Source: Rhodomicrobium sp. Az07 (lineage in GTDB: Bacteria > Pseudomonadota > Alphaproteobacteria > Rhizobiales > Rhodomicrobiaceae). From it: DNA of 64,000 nucleotides. Both the position numbers and the translations under genes were made by a program. Positions 34,987-43,974 of this stretch are shown one piece after another. The stretch spans positions 62,001-126,000 of the forward strand of contig NZ_JAHFZG010000002.1 in the NCBI RefSeq assembly GCF_018619475.1, written 5' to 3'. Within the stretch, counting starts at the first letter, position 1; every line of letters begins with the position of its first letter. A model generated the notes under the pieces. It did not search any database, was not told the DNA's origin, and saw nothing but the letters and a program-made list of their open reading frames with translations.

Positions 34987-36687
34987 TTGATCGACTTTCC
35001 GAAGGACGACGCGCCGAGGTTGAGCCTTGGCTTCGCCCGGCCGCGCGCGGTGCTCGTCGCGGAGCGCGCCGCCGATGTCGTGCCGGTTCTTGCCGAAGCG
35101 GAACGCCACGCGCAGGCTGGCCGCTGGGCGGTCGGCTTCGTGGCCTATGAGGCGGCGCCCGCCTTCGACCCGGCGCTGAAGACACTCGCGCCCGACTCCG
35201 CCTTTCCGCTCGCGGCCTTCGCCGTGTTCGACGCGCCGACGCCACCGTGCGAAGCGCCCTCGGCGTTCGCCTGCGCGGGCTGGAACGGCGACATGACGCG
35301 CGCTGCCTACGGGGAGAAGATCGAGCGCATCCGCGACGGCATCGCCGAAGGCGCGCATTATCAGGTGAACCTCACCATGCGCCTTGCGTCGCGCTTCGAG
35401 GGCGACCCGCTCGGCCTGTTCGAGGCGTTGCGACGCGCGCAGCCGCACGCCTACGCGCTCTATCTCGACCTTGGAGCGTGTCAGATCGCGTCCGTTTCGC
35501 CGGAACTGTTCTTCGCGTGGGAGCCGCGAACGCGCGCGCTAATGGCCCGGCCCATGAAGGGCACCGCTCGTGCCGACGCGCCGCCCGAAGCGCTGCTTGC
35601 CTCGCCGAAGGAGCGCGCGGAAAATCTGATGATCGTGGACCTTCTGCGCAACGACATCGCGCGCGTTGCGGTCGGCGGCAGCGTCAGCGTGCCGAAGCTG
35701 TTCACCATCGAAAGGCTGCCGACCGTGCAGCAGATGACGTCGACAATCACCGGCACCGCGCGCCCGAAGACCGCGCTCGCCGACATTTTCGCGGCGTTGT
35801 TCCCATGCGGGTCCGTGACCGGCGCGCCCAAGATCGCGGCGATGAAATCCGTCGCGACGCTCGAAACAGGCCCGCGCGGCCCATATTGCGGGGCGCTCGG
35901 TATCATCGAACCAGGCGGCGCGGCGATTTTCAGCGTCGGCATTCGAACGGTCGCCATCGCGAACGGCACCGCCGTCTGTGGCGTGGGGAGCGGCGTGACG
36001 TGGGACTCGAGCGCCGCCGACGAATATGAGGAATGCAGGATGAAGCGCCGTTTCCTGCTCCGCGCGAGCGCGTCTTTCGAGCTTCTGGAAACGATGAAGA
36101 TCGAGGACGGCGCGATTGCGCTTCTCCATCGCCACATGGCGAGGCTCGCCCTGGCGGCGGAGCATTTCGGCTTTCCGTTCAACGAGTCCGAGGTGCGGCG
36201 CGCGATTGCCGCAGCATGCGAAACCCGCGCCGCGGGCACGCATCGTCTGCGGCTTCTGCTTTCGCGCGACGGAGCCGTGACGCTTGAGCCCGGCCCGCTT
36301 CCGCACACGCCGACGAATCCCGTCGTGGTCCTGGCGCAATCGCCCGTTTCAAGTGACGACGAATTCCTGCGGCACAAGACGACGAATCGCGCCGTTTACG
36401 ATGCGCATGCCCCGAAGGATGCCGCAATCTTCGACACGCTCCTTTTCAACGAGCGCCAAGAAATCACGGAGTTTACGCGGGGCAATGTCGCCATCATGCG
36501 CGACGGAAAGCTCGTTACGCCGCCCGAGACCTGCGGCCTTTTGCCCGGAACGCTTCGCGCGGAGCTTCTCGCACGCGGCGATGTGATCGAAGACCTGTTA
36601 ACGCGAAATGATATTATCGAAGCGCGCAACCTTATGTTTCTTAACACTCTTAGAGGATTGATTTCCGTTCGCCTGCGAAATGAGTAA
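34987..36687 (+). CDS. pabB: Aminodeoxychorismate synthase component I / 4-amino-4-deoxychorismate lyase fusion
   Basis: A 566-residue fusion for 4-aminobenzoate (folate) synthesis. Residues about 1-350 are PabB: GAHYQVNLTMRL, YLDLGACQIASVSPELFF, MKGTARAD, ENLMIVDLLRNDIARV, VQQMTSTITG and FPCGSVTGAPKIAAMK, then YCGALGI and the YEECRMKRRFLL end. From about 355 to 566 is a PabC-like PLP fold-type IV domain: FELLETMKIEDG, the lysine region FLRHKTTNRAVYD, FNERQEITEFTRGNVAIMRDG and GLLPGTLR. PabB-PabC fusions are common in alphaproteobacteria. Start is TTG at 34987; CTG at 34972 is an alternative, and no strong ribosome-binding site is visible. Confidence 0.92.
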   Translation: MIDFPKDDAPRLSLGFARPRAVLVAERAADVVPVLAEAERHAQAGRWAVGFVAYEAAPAFDPALKTLAPDSAFPLAAFAVFDAPTPPCEAPSAFACAGWNGDMTRAAYGEKIERIRDGIAEGAHYQVNLTMRLASRFEGDPLGLFEALRRAQPHAYALYLDLGACQIASVSPELFFAWEPRTRALMARPMKGTARADAPPEALLASPKERAENLMIVDLLRNDIARVAVGGSVSVPKLFTIERLPTVQQMTSTITGTARPKTALADIFAALFPCGSVTGAPKIAAMKSVATLETGPRGPYCGALGIIEPGGAAIFSVGIRTVAIANGTAVCGVGSGVTWDSSAADEYEECRMKRRFLLRASASFELLETMKIEDGAIALLHRHMARLALAAEHFGFPFNESEVRRAIAAACETRAAGTHRLRLLLSRDGAVTLEPGPLPHTPTNPVVVLAQSPVSSDDEFLRHKTTNRAVYDAHAPKDAAIFDTLLFNERQEITEFTRGNVAIMRDGKLVTPPETCGLLPGTLRAELLARGDVIEDLLTRNDIIEARNLMFLNTLRGLISVRLRNE

Positions 36688-36905
36688 TCTTCCTTTTTCC
36701 GTCAGGAGAACAGCGGCGCTGCCGCTGAAGCGGCTCTGCGGTCACGACACGGCTCGCATTTCGCATCTCGCAAGTGGATATCCTCGTCATAGATTGTTTT
36801 TGTCTTGTCGAAGCTTGGCGGAGCTTGATGGTTTTGACAGCGTGTTTCCAAGCGCCCCGCTACCGCGACATGCGGTCTGACTGAAAGGCAGCTTCCTAGA
36901 GCGAA

Positions 36906-39900
36906 ATGAACGGAATGAGCGACAAGAGAACGGGGCTTTTAGCGGCAGAACGCGCGCTTCATTGCTTTGAGCTTGCCAGCGAAGCGGCCGGATTCGGCAT
37001 TTACGAATACGATATCGACAATGAAAAGGTCCGCTGGTCCGGATACATGCGGCGTCTCCTCGGTATCTCCGAGGACAGCGAGGCATGCATGGACAGCGTG
37101 CTGCCCTGCATCCATCCGGAGGATCGCGAACGTGTTCACCGCGCGGCGAAAGCCGTCGTGCGCACGGTGGGGCGATATCACAACGAATTTCGCATCTTGC
37201 GTCCAGGCGGCGAGACAAGATGGATTCTGGATAGAGGGCAATCGCTTGGTCCCGTCAATCCGGCAACGGGCAAGGTCGCCCTTTCCATCGGTACGCTGAT
37301 CGACGTCACGGAACAGCGGCAGGCCGAAATCGACCGCGCCCTCTGGGAAAGCCGCTTTCGCAGCATCTATAAATACTCGCTCGCGGGCATCGCCATCACC
37401 GGCGCCGACGGTCGCTTCCTCGAATGCAATCCGGCTTACAGCAAACTGGTCGGATATTCGGAGAGCGAGCTTCGCGAAAAGCATTTTTCCGAACTGTTTC
37501 ACCCGGATGAGTGCGATGAGCACGTAGAACTCTCGCGTGCGATGCAGGCGGGCGAAATCTCCTTCGTCGACGTGGAAGGCCGCTATGTTCACAAGAGCGG
37601 GCGGCCGGTGTGGACGCGCAAGATCATTTCCCTGTTGCCCGATGAGGCGGGGGCGGGACCGCATAGGGCCATGGTTCTCGCGACGAATATAACGAAGCGT
37701 AAACAGGCCGAAGACGCGTTGCGCGAAAGCGAAAGACGAGAGCGGCTCAGGCGACAAGACCTCGAAGCCGTTCTTGAGGCCGTACCGGCGGCTGTGATCT
37801 TCGGGGAAGACCGCGCGTGTTCGCGCCTGAGCCTCAATCGCATGGCGCAGGATATTCTCGGGCTGCCGCACCAGTTCTCGATTGCGGGGTCTCCCAAAGT
37901 CGTCAGAGTTTCGAAAGACGGCCGCCCGGTCGAGGAAGGACAATCTCCGCTGCATCGAGCAGCCGAGACCGGACAGGCGCTTTTCGGCGAGGATATGGAA
38001 ATTCACTATCCGGACGGCCGATCGCGCTTCATTCATGGCAACGCCCTGCCTCTCTTCGACGAAAAGGCGGAGGTGCGCGGTGCCGTTGGAGCGTTCTTCG
38101 ATTGCACCGAATGGAAAAATACGGAAAAGGCGCTGCGCGAAAGCGAAGCGACGCTGGCCCGCGACGCGGCGGCGCTCCACCGCCTCAACGAGGCCAGTTC
38201 GAGGCTCTGGCGCGCGCGCGATCTGGCAAGCGGACTCGATGAGGTGCTCGGCGCGGCGATCGAACTTCTGGGCGCGGATCGCGGGGGTATTCATATATAC
38301 GATGCCGAGCGCGGCGTCATCCGCGTTGCCGCCGTCCGCGGCTTTGACAAGGCCATCGTCTCCGCCTTCGAAGAAACGAGGATCGACGACTATCCTGTCC
38401 TCGCCGAGGCAATGCGAAAGGGAGAGACGCTCGCCGTAAGAGACGTTCTGAACGATCCGCGCTTCGTCGATCCGCAATACCCGCAAGTCGCGGAAGCCTT
38501 GGGGTTTCGCGCCGCGCAGTACAGCCCGCTCGTCTCACGCGACGGCACTGTGCTGGGCATGCTGTCCACGCAGTTTTCGCAGCCGCATGCGCTTTCGGAG
38601 CAGGATTTTCAGCGGCTCGCTCTTTTCGTGCGGCAAGCCACCGACTTTCTGGAACGCTGCCGCGCGGATGAAGTCCGCCGGGAGAGCGAGGAACGCCTGC
38701 GTGCCATCGTGGATACGGCCGTCGACGCCATCATCGTCATCGACGAAAAGGGCGAGATCCAATCGATCAACCCGTCCGGGGCGAGAATCTTCGGCTACAG
38801 CCAGGAAGAACTCGTCGGCAAGAACATAGCTCTGCTCATGCCCGAGCAGGACGCTACCTTACATAATGATTATATTCTGAAATACCTGAAGACCGGCCAG
38901 GCAAAAATCATGGGAAGCGGCCGAGAACTCTTGCACCGGCGGAAGGACGGCACGGTGTTCAACGCCGATCTCGCCATTGCGGAATGGCGTGTGGCCGGCC
39001 AGCGTTATTTCACCGGCACCATTCGCGACATAACCGAGCGGAAGCGGCATGAGGAAGAGGTTCAGCTTTTGCTGAGGGAGGTGAACCACCGATCCAAGAA
39101 TATGCTTGCCCTTGTTCAGGCTATCGCGCGGCAGACGGTATCCACCAACCCCGAAGACTTCCTTGAGCGGTTCGAAGAGCGCGTGCGCGCCCTTGCGGCT
39201 GCGCAGGATCTTCTCGTCAAGTCGGAGTGGAAGGGCGTCGTTCTCACAGAACTGATCCGTTCGCAGCTTGCGCACTTTCGCGATGCTATCGGCGAGAGAA
39301 TATCGCTCGACGGGCCGCCGCTGTTCATTTCCGCTCCGGCGGCGCAGACGCTCGCGATGGCGCTGCATGAGCTGGCGACTAACGCGGGCAAATATGGCGC
39401 GCTCTCATCAAGCGCGGGGACGATCCATGTAAGCTGGTCTGTCGGGTGGAACGCGAGCGAAGAGGCCGACAGCTTCGAGCTGGAATGGCGCGAGGCAAAC
39501 GGGCCCGCCGTCAACATCCGAGCCAGGGAAGGCTTCGGCTCCACGGTTCTCGGGCCGATGACCGAAATGAGCCTCGATGCACAGGTTCAGTTCGACTTCG
39601 AGCCGACCGGCGTGATCTGGCGCCTGAACTGCCCGCTGAAGAACTTGGTGGAGGGGAAGTCCTCGCCAGCCTCCGTTCCAACCAAGCTGCCCCCGGCTAG
39701 CCCTCAGTCGGGACGCGGATGCGTCCTCGTTGTGGAAGATGAAGCGCTTGTCGCGCTGGAAATCGGGCACGCCCTGAGGGAGGCCCGGTTCGAAGTTCTG
39801 GGGCCAGCGCGCTGCGTAGCGCAAGCTCTTGAACTCCTGAAGGTTTCCCGCTGTGGTGCTGCGGTGCTCGATATCAATCTCGGATCGGAGACCTCGGAAA

Positions 39901-40082
39901 CCGTCGCGCTCGAACTCAATCGGCGCGGCATCCCCTTCGTGATCGTATCGGGATACTCGCTCGATCAGCTTCCGCCGGCTTTCGAGGGCGTGCCCGCGCT
40001 GGTGAAGCCGCTGCACCCCGACGTTCTCAAGACGGAGTTGCTCCGGCTCATGGCGGAGAACAGCTCCGGGCCAATTCCCTGA
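36906..40082 (+). CDS. Multi-PAS/GAF HWE-family sensor histidine kinase with C-terminal receiver
   Basis: A 1058-residue soluble hybrid kinase. Domain order: PAS/PAC about 20-140 (VRWSGYMRRLLGI... TLIDVTEQRQAE), PAS 145-270 (NPAYSKLVGYSESELREK), a weaker PAS 280-400, GAF about 425-585 (LGADRGGIHIYDAERG), PAS 600-720 (INPSGARIFGYSQEELVG), HWE kinase 722-930 and a receiver about 948-1050. The phosphoacceptor is in LLREVNHRSKNMLALVQA (His728); ALHELATNAGKYGAL and the W-x-E of LEWREANG mark the HWE class. The receiver has VVEDEALVALE, AVLDINLG (Asp989) and KPLHPD. There are no membrane segments, so it senses cytosolic or light/redox cues. No cognate regulator is adjacent. A second ATG nine bases in is an alternative start. 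Confidence 0.93.
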   Translation: MNGMSDKRTGLLAAERALHCFELASEAAGFGIYEYDIDNEKVRWSGYMRRLLGISEDSEACMDSVLPCIHPEDRERVHRAAKAVVRTVGRYHNEFRILRPGGETRWILDRGQSLGPVNPATGKVALSIGTLIDVTEQRQAEIDRALWESRFRSIYKYSLAGIAITGADGRFLECNPAYSKLVGYSESELREKHFSELFHPDECDEHVELSRAMQAGEISFVDVEGRYVHKSGRPVWTRKIISLLPDEAGAGPHRAMVLATNITKRKQAEDALRESERRERLRRQDLEAVLEAVPAAVIFGEDRACSRLSLNRMAQDILGLPHQFSIAGSPKVVRVSKDGRPVEEGQSPLHRAAETGQALFGEDMEIHYPDGRSRFIHGNALPLFDEKAEVRGAVGAFFDCTEWKNTEKALRESEATLARDAAALHRLNEASSRLWRARDLASGLDEVLGAAIELLGADRGGIHIYDAERGVIRVAAVRGFDKAIVSAFEETRIDDYPVLAEAMRKGETLAVRDVLNDPRFVDPQYPQVAEALGFRAAQYSPLVSRDGTVLGMLSTQFSQPHALSEQDFQRLALFVRQATDFLERCRADEVRRESEERLRAIVDTAVDAIIVIDEKGEIQSINPSGARIFGYSQEELVGKNIALLMPEQDATLHNDYILKYLKTGQAKIMGSGRELLHRRKDGTVFNADLAIAEWRVAGQRYFTGTIRDITERKRHEEEVQLLLREVNHRSKNMLALVQAIARQTVSTNPEDFLERFEERVRALAAAQDLLVKSEWKGVVLTELIRSQLAHFRDAIGERISLDGPPLFISAPAAQTLAMALHELATNAGKYGALSSSAGTIHVSWSVGWNASEEADSFELEWREANGPAVNIRAREGFGSTVLGPMTEMSLDAQVQFDFEPTGVIWRLNCPLKNLVEGKSSPASVPTKLPPASPQSGRGCVLVVEDEALVALEIGHALREARFEVLGPARCVAQALELLKVSRCGAAVLDINLGSETSETVALELNRRGIPFVIVSGYSLDQLPPAFEGVPALVKPLHPDVLKTELLRLMAENSSGPIP

Positions 40083-40433
40083 AGCACGAGCTGCCGCAGC
40101 AGACGCCAGAGCCCGTTCCGCTGTCCGGGATGACCGCGCTTCTCCACTGGCCGATCCTGACTATATGAGATGTATCTGGTATTCCGCTGACACTGACCGG
40201 AGGCCGTTCGAAGGCACAGCACCCAATCTGATCGGCACCGCTCTTGCGCTCGGATCATTGTCCAGCCGAGGTTTCCGCGCAATCAGCCGGCAAGCGGACT
40301 GGATCGCGAACAGATTTGAAACCAATTGCCGGTTAATGTGCGTTCGATTTCAGGAACTCAAGCGGCAACTATCTTCTCGGCGCTATCGGCAACGGTGCAC
40401 CAGGAGGCAAGCGGACGGGCAAGTGAGGAACTC
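40083..40433. other. Intergenic region after the hybrid kinase
   Basis: About 350 nt without a supported gene. An open frame runs through but has no ribosome-binding site and no family resemblance. It probably carries the promoter of the small gene at 40434. Confidence 0.4.
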
Positions 40434-40907
40434 ATGGCAATGAGTGGTACATTCAAGACAATCTCATTCGACGACGGCACCTATGCCGTGGTTTCCATCG
40501 ACGCCGACGATCAGAAAAAGATGGAAGTGGTGGCGACTTTCTTCGACGTCGAGCGCGCACGCGACTATGCCTCGAAGGAAAGCGGCAAGCCGTCCAGGTC
40601 CCCCGTTCGCGCCGAAGCGAGGGCGGAGCCGAGGCGTTCAGCCGCTCATCAGGCGGATGTCAGCCCGGAAAGCGCCGCGGCTTCGGACCTGAGCGAACGT
40701 CAGGCTTCCGTGTTGAAGGCTCTTCGCAACCGTATGAACGAAAAGCACGAAGTCGAGATGCGCGCCGCTTCCCTTGCGGGCGCGGCCAAGATCCCGTTGG
40801 GATCGCTCCATTCGGTTCTTCAGTCGCTCGAAAAAAAGAACTTCATCAAGACGGCCCGCACAGGCTCGGCAAAGGCCCCCGCCATCTATGAAGTTCTGGA
40901 AAACTGA
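40434..40907 (+). CDS. Small protein with winged-helix-like C-terminus
   Basis: A 157-residue protein. Residues 1-50 (FKTISFDDGTYAVVSIDADD, VATFFDVERARDYAS) form a short beta-rich module; the middle is charged and probably disordered; residues about 85-157 (LSERQASVLKALRNRM, AASLAGAAKIPLGSLHSVLQ, SLEKKNFIKTARTG) look like a MarR/winged-helix DNA-binding domain with a recognition helix and wing. Inferred role: DNA-binding regulator. The start at 40434 has GAGGAAC immediately upstream; ATG at 40440 is an alternative. It follows the hybrid kinase on the same strand, so a functional link is possible but unproven. Confidence 0.75.
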   Translation: MAMSGTFKTISFDDGTYAVVSIDADDQKKMEVVATFFDVERARDYASKESGKPSRSPVRAEARAEPRRSAAHQADVSPESAAASDLSERQASVLKALRNRMNEKHEVEMRAASLAGAAKIPLGSLHSVLQSLEKKNFIKTARTGSAKAPAIYEVLEN

Positions 40908-40944
40908 AGCCCTTCTTCAAGGCAGACGACAACAAGTCGACGGC

Positions 40945-41145
40945 TCATGAAGCTCGCCTGTCCTTGTCCAATTCGGCGAGCCGCTCGTTCTCCCATTTGC
41001 GCACGGCCTCGCGAGCGACGACGTCGAGCAAGACATCGTCAATTCGCTTTTGCCGGGCGCGCGCACTCACCGCGTGCTCTTCCTCGGCAGCAACATATTT
41101 GTTCCAAAATATTGATAGTCTTTCTCGAAAATTCACAATGATCGG
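40945..41145 (-). CDS. Small hypothetical protein
   Basis: A 66-residue protein (start MPIIVNFRERLSIFWNKYVA, preceded by GGAG). It is amphipathic and helical with many charged residues toward the C-terminus (REAVRKWENERLAELDKDRR). No family was recognised. The residue mix and ribosome-binding site favour a real gene, but evidence is limited. Confidence 0.4.
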   Translation of the reverse strand, partial: PIIVNFRERLSIFWNKYVAAEEEHAVSARARQKRIDDVLLDVVAREAVRKWENERLAELDKDRRAS

Positions 41146-41208
41146 CATAGCTACTCCACCCAATGACAATCAAATCAAACGACGCCGTCAATATTAGCGG
41201 AGTGTCCG

Positions 41209-41541
41209 CTAATTTGCCATGCCGAACACTGCCACCGGAAAGCCGTACGGTCCATACCACAGGGGTGCGTTTCTGGTTCTCGCGGATCTGATTCTTCGCC
41301 TTTTTGGCTGGTAAGTGGCTTTCCTCCCGCGCCGAACCTGTGCCCCGCGCGCGCTTTTTACGCGTGTCTCCCTTCTGACAGTAACCGTTCCCGGCGCCGT
41401 CCTGGCTGGCACGGGCGCCGCCTTCGCCACAAACTCCTTTGGGGGGAGATAGCTGTCGCTTTCCTCGGCAAGGGCGGGGATGACAGGAGAACAGGTCAGC
41501 ACAGCAGACAGCATGGCGAACTTCAGACAAAAGGAACGCAT
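41209..41541 (-). CDS. Small exported basic protein
   Basis: A 110-residue protein with a signal peptide (MRSFCLKFAMLSAVLTCSPV, cleavage after IPALA). The mature part is strongly basic (RRGRKATYQPKRRRIRSAR) and ends WYGPYGFPVAVFGMAN. It resembles short exported proteins of Hyphomicrobiales with a basic linker and an aromatic/Gly-rich end, without a known function. ATG at 41541 is used because it places the signal peptide at the N-terminus. Confidence 0.55.
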   Translation of the reverse strand: MRSFCLKFAMLSAVLTCSPVIPALAEESDSYLPPKEFVAKAAPVPARTAPGTVTVRRETRVKSARGAQVRRGRKATYQPKRRRIRSARTRNAPLWYGPYGFPVAVFGMAN

Positions 41542-41760
41542 GATACCTCGCAGCCGCAACGAAAGCCCGTCAGATTGACTGGCTCTACCAGAGGACGGCC
41601 CCGACAACGCGAAGCGTCCTCCGATATAATGTTAGGTCTTCGCGAGGGTTCGGCACGTCCAAACCAAGGCGGCGGTTAGTTTTGAATCAAGAGGTATGAA
41701 GCAATTCGTCCGATGTCTTGAGCTGTACCTTGGAGCAGCCCGCCGGGGAGCGCTATCGCC

Positions 41761-42753
41761 CTATCCCCAGAGCGCGGCGGGAAGCTCGCCGATGACGCTG
41801 CCCTCGAAGGCTAGGCCGGGGTCGCGGTCGCGCGCCAGCAGCAGCGGGCCGTCGAGGTCGACATAGTTAGCCCCGTTGGCCAGAAGCAGCGCGGGCGCCA
41901 TGGCAAGCGACGTGCCGACCATGCACCCGACCATGATCGCCAATCCGCGCGTGAGGGCCTCGCGCTTGAGTTCCAGCGCGGCGGTGAGCCCGCCCGTCTT
42001 GTCGAGCTTGATATTGATCGCCTGATACCGCGAGGCGATCTGGTCGAGGTCGGCTGCGGTGTGGATGCTTTCGTCGGCGCAGAAACGGATTGCGCCGCGC
42101 TCATCGCCCGCGATATCGGCGAGGCGCGCGTCGGCTCCGGCGGGTAGCGGCTGCTCGACGAGCGAGACGCCAACGGCGCGGCAGGCCGCGAGATTTTCCG
42201 CGAACACGGCTTCGTCCCATGCCTCGTTGGCGTCGGCGATGAGGGTGGCGTCCGGCGCACCCTTGCGGACGGCGGCGATGCGCGCCGCGTCGCCCGCGCC
42301 GCCGAGCTTCACCTTGAGGAGCGGCCGATTACTGGCCGCGCGGGCGGCTGCCTCCATCGAAGCAGGATCGCCGAGGCTCAACGTATATGCGGTTGTCGCG
42401 GGTCCGGGCGCCGCGATGCCTGCAAGCTCCCACACACGCTTGCCCGCGAGCTTCGCATCCAGATCCCACAGCGCGCAGTCGAGCGCATTGCGGGCCGCGC
42501 CGCCCGGGAGCAGCGTCTGGAGATCGGCCCGCGTCGCCCCGCCCGCAATCGCGTTTGAGAGGCTTTCGATTGTCGCGGCCACGCCTTCGACGGCTTCGCC
42601 ATAGCGCGGATAAGGAACGCATTCGCCCCGCCCGCGCGCGCCGCCATCCTCCACGGTGGCGACCACCACGCGCGCCTCCGTGCGACTGCCCCGCGAGATC
42701 GTGAACGCGCCCGCGATGGGCCAGCTTTCGACGGCGACGGTCAGCCTGCGCAT
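41761..42753 (-). CDS. dgcA: N-acetyl-D-glutamate racemase / dipeptide epimerase (DgcA)
   Basis: A 330-residue enolase-superfamily enzyme of the dipeptide-epimerase subgroup. Acid/base lysine motif LLKVKLGG; metal ligands in ADANEAW (Asp), VEQPLP (Glu) and CADES (Asp); second lysine in INIKLDKTGG; the C-terminal GCMVGTSLAMAPALLLA is typical. Members epimerise L-Ala-D/L-Glu or, in the DgcN-DgcA pathway, racemise N-acetyl-D-glutamate. The latter is preferred because the DgcN-like gene is 2 nt upstream in the same transcript. Substrate is inference from the neighbour. Confidence 0.85.
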   Translation of the reverse strand: MRRLTVAVESWPIAGAFTISRGSRTEARVVVATVEDGGARGRGECVPYPRYGEAVEGVAATIESLSNAIAGGATRADLQTLLPGGAARNALDCALWDLDAKLAGKRVWELAGIAAPGPATTAYTLSLGDPASMEAAARAASNRPLLKVKLGGAGDAARIAAVRKGAPDATLIADANEAWDEAVFAENLAACRAVGVSLVEQPLPAGADARLADIAGDERGAIRFCADESIHTAADLDQIASRYQAINIKLDKTGGLTAALELKREALTRGLAIMVGCMVGTSLAMAPALLLANGANYVDLDGPLLLARDRDPGLAFEGSVIGELPAALWG

Positions 42754-42755
42754 CG

Positions 42756-43790
42756 CTAGCTCACCTTCACCGCGCCGCGCGTCAACGGAAAGTCCGCCGC
42801 GATGCGATCCACGATAGGCCCGACGCCGAAGCGGATCGGGTCCGTCGCGGGAAGGAAGTGCTCATCCTGAAGCCGCTTCAGCGTGTCGGTCGCGGCCTTT
42901 TCGTCGAGCGCCTGCGTGTTCACGGAAATGCCGATGGGGCGTATGCCGGGATTGGTCAGCGCGCCGAGGCGAACCGTCATGTCGATCACCTCGCGGATCG
43001 ACGGCAGCGGATGCGCGACGTTGCGCATGGCCTTTCGCGTCGTCTCGTGACAGACGACGAACGCATCGGCCTGCGCGCCGTGCAGGAGGCCGAGCGACAC
43101 CCCCGCGAATGAAGGGTGGAACAGCGAGCCCTGTCCTTCGATCAAGTCCCAATGATTGACATCGGCGGCGGGCGAAATCCATTCCACCGCGCCCGAAATG
43201 AAATCGGCGACGACCGCGTCGATGGCGACGCCGCGTCCCGAGATGAAAACGCCCGTCTGCCCCGTTGCCTTGAAGTCGGCGTCGAAGCCACGCGCGCGCA
43301 TTTCCTTCTCAAGCGCGAGCGCGGTGTATTTCTTGCCGACCGCGCAATCGGTGCCGACCGTTAGAAGCCGCATGCCGGAACGTCTGGTGCCCTTGCCGAC
43401 GGCGAAACGCTCGTCCGAATGGCGCACGTCGAAGAGTTCGCGGCCGCATTCTCGGGCGGTCTCCGCAATCGCAGGGATGGACGATAGCCGGACGTGCAGC
43501 CCGCTCGCCACGTCGAGCCCCGCCGCAAGCGCCTCCCGAATGGCGCCGATCCAGTGCTCGGCCAGCACGCCGCCCGCGTTCACCACGCCGATGACCAGCG
43601 TCTTCGCGCCCGCGTCGGCGGCCTGCTGAACGGTCATGTCGGGGAGGCCCGTGTCCGCCTTGCATCCCGGCAGACGGAACTGGCCGAGGCACCAGTCGCG
43701 CCGCCAGTCCACGATGCCTTGCGCGGTCTTGGCCGAAAGCTGATCGGGAACGTCGCCGAGAAAAAGCAGATAGGGATGACGAATGAGCAT
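42756..43790 (-). CDS. dgcN: DgcN-like N-acetyltransferase (DUF1611)
   Basis: A 344-residue DUF1611-family protein with a P-loop-like segment (RLLTVGTDCAVGKKYTALAL) and the family features HPYLLFLGDVPDQLSAKTAQG, TLVIGVVNAGG, ATGQTGVFISGRGVAIDAVV, DLIEGQGSLFHPSFAGVSLG and HGAQADAFVVCHE. In the D-glutamate catabolic route, DgcN acetylates D-Glu and DgcA racemises the product. ATG at 43790 (MLIRHPYLL) matches family starts; longer upstream frames do not. It is the first gene of a two-gene operon with dgcA (2-nt gap). Confidence 0.85.
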   Translation of the reverse strand: MLIRHPYLLFLGDVPDQLSAKTAQGIVDWRRDWCLGQFRLPGCKADTGLPDMTVQQAADAGAKTLVIGVVNAGGVLAEHWIGAIREALAAGLDVASGLHVRLSSIPAIAETARECGRELFDVRHSDERFAVGKGTRRSGMRLLTVGTDCAVGKKYTALALEKEMRARGFDADFKATGQTGVFISGRGVAIDAVVADFISGAVEWISPAADVNHWDLIEGQGSLFHPSFAGVSLGLLHGAQADAFVVCHETTRKAMRNVAHPLPSIREVIDMTVRLGALTNPGIRPIGISVNTQALDEKAATDTLKRLQDEHFLPATDPIRFGVGPIVDRIAADFPLTRGAVKVS

Positions 43791-43974
43791 GGGGCGCCCC
43801 TGAGAAATCCGATGCGGGATCATAGTCCTTTTGCACGAAAAGTGCCAACGGCACGATGGATGCGGGCGATGTGTTCGTTCAAGGAAACGCGGGCTCGGAA
43901 AAGGCGGGCGCATCATGGTGCGCGCCTGCCGAAGGGTGTGTAAGCATCGCTTGGCTTCCTTCAGTAAGCAGAGG

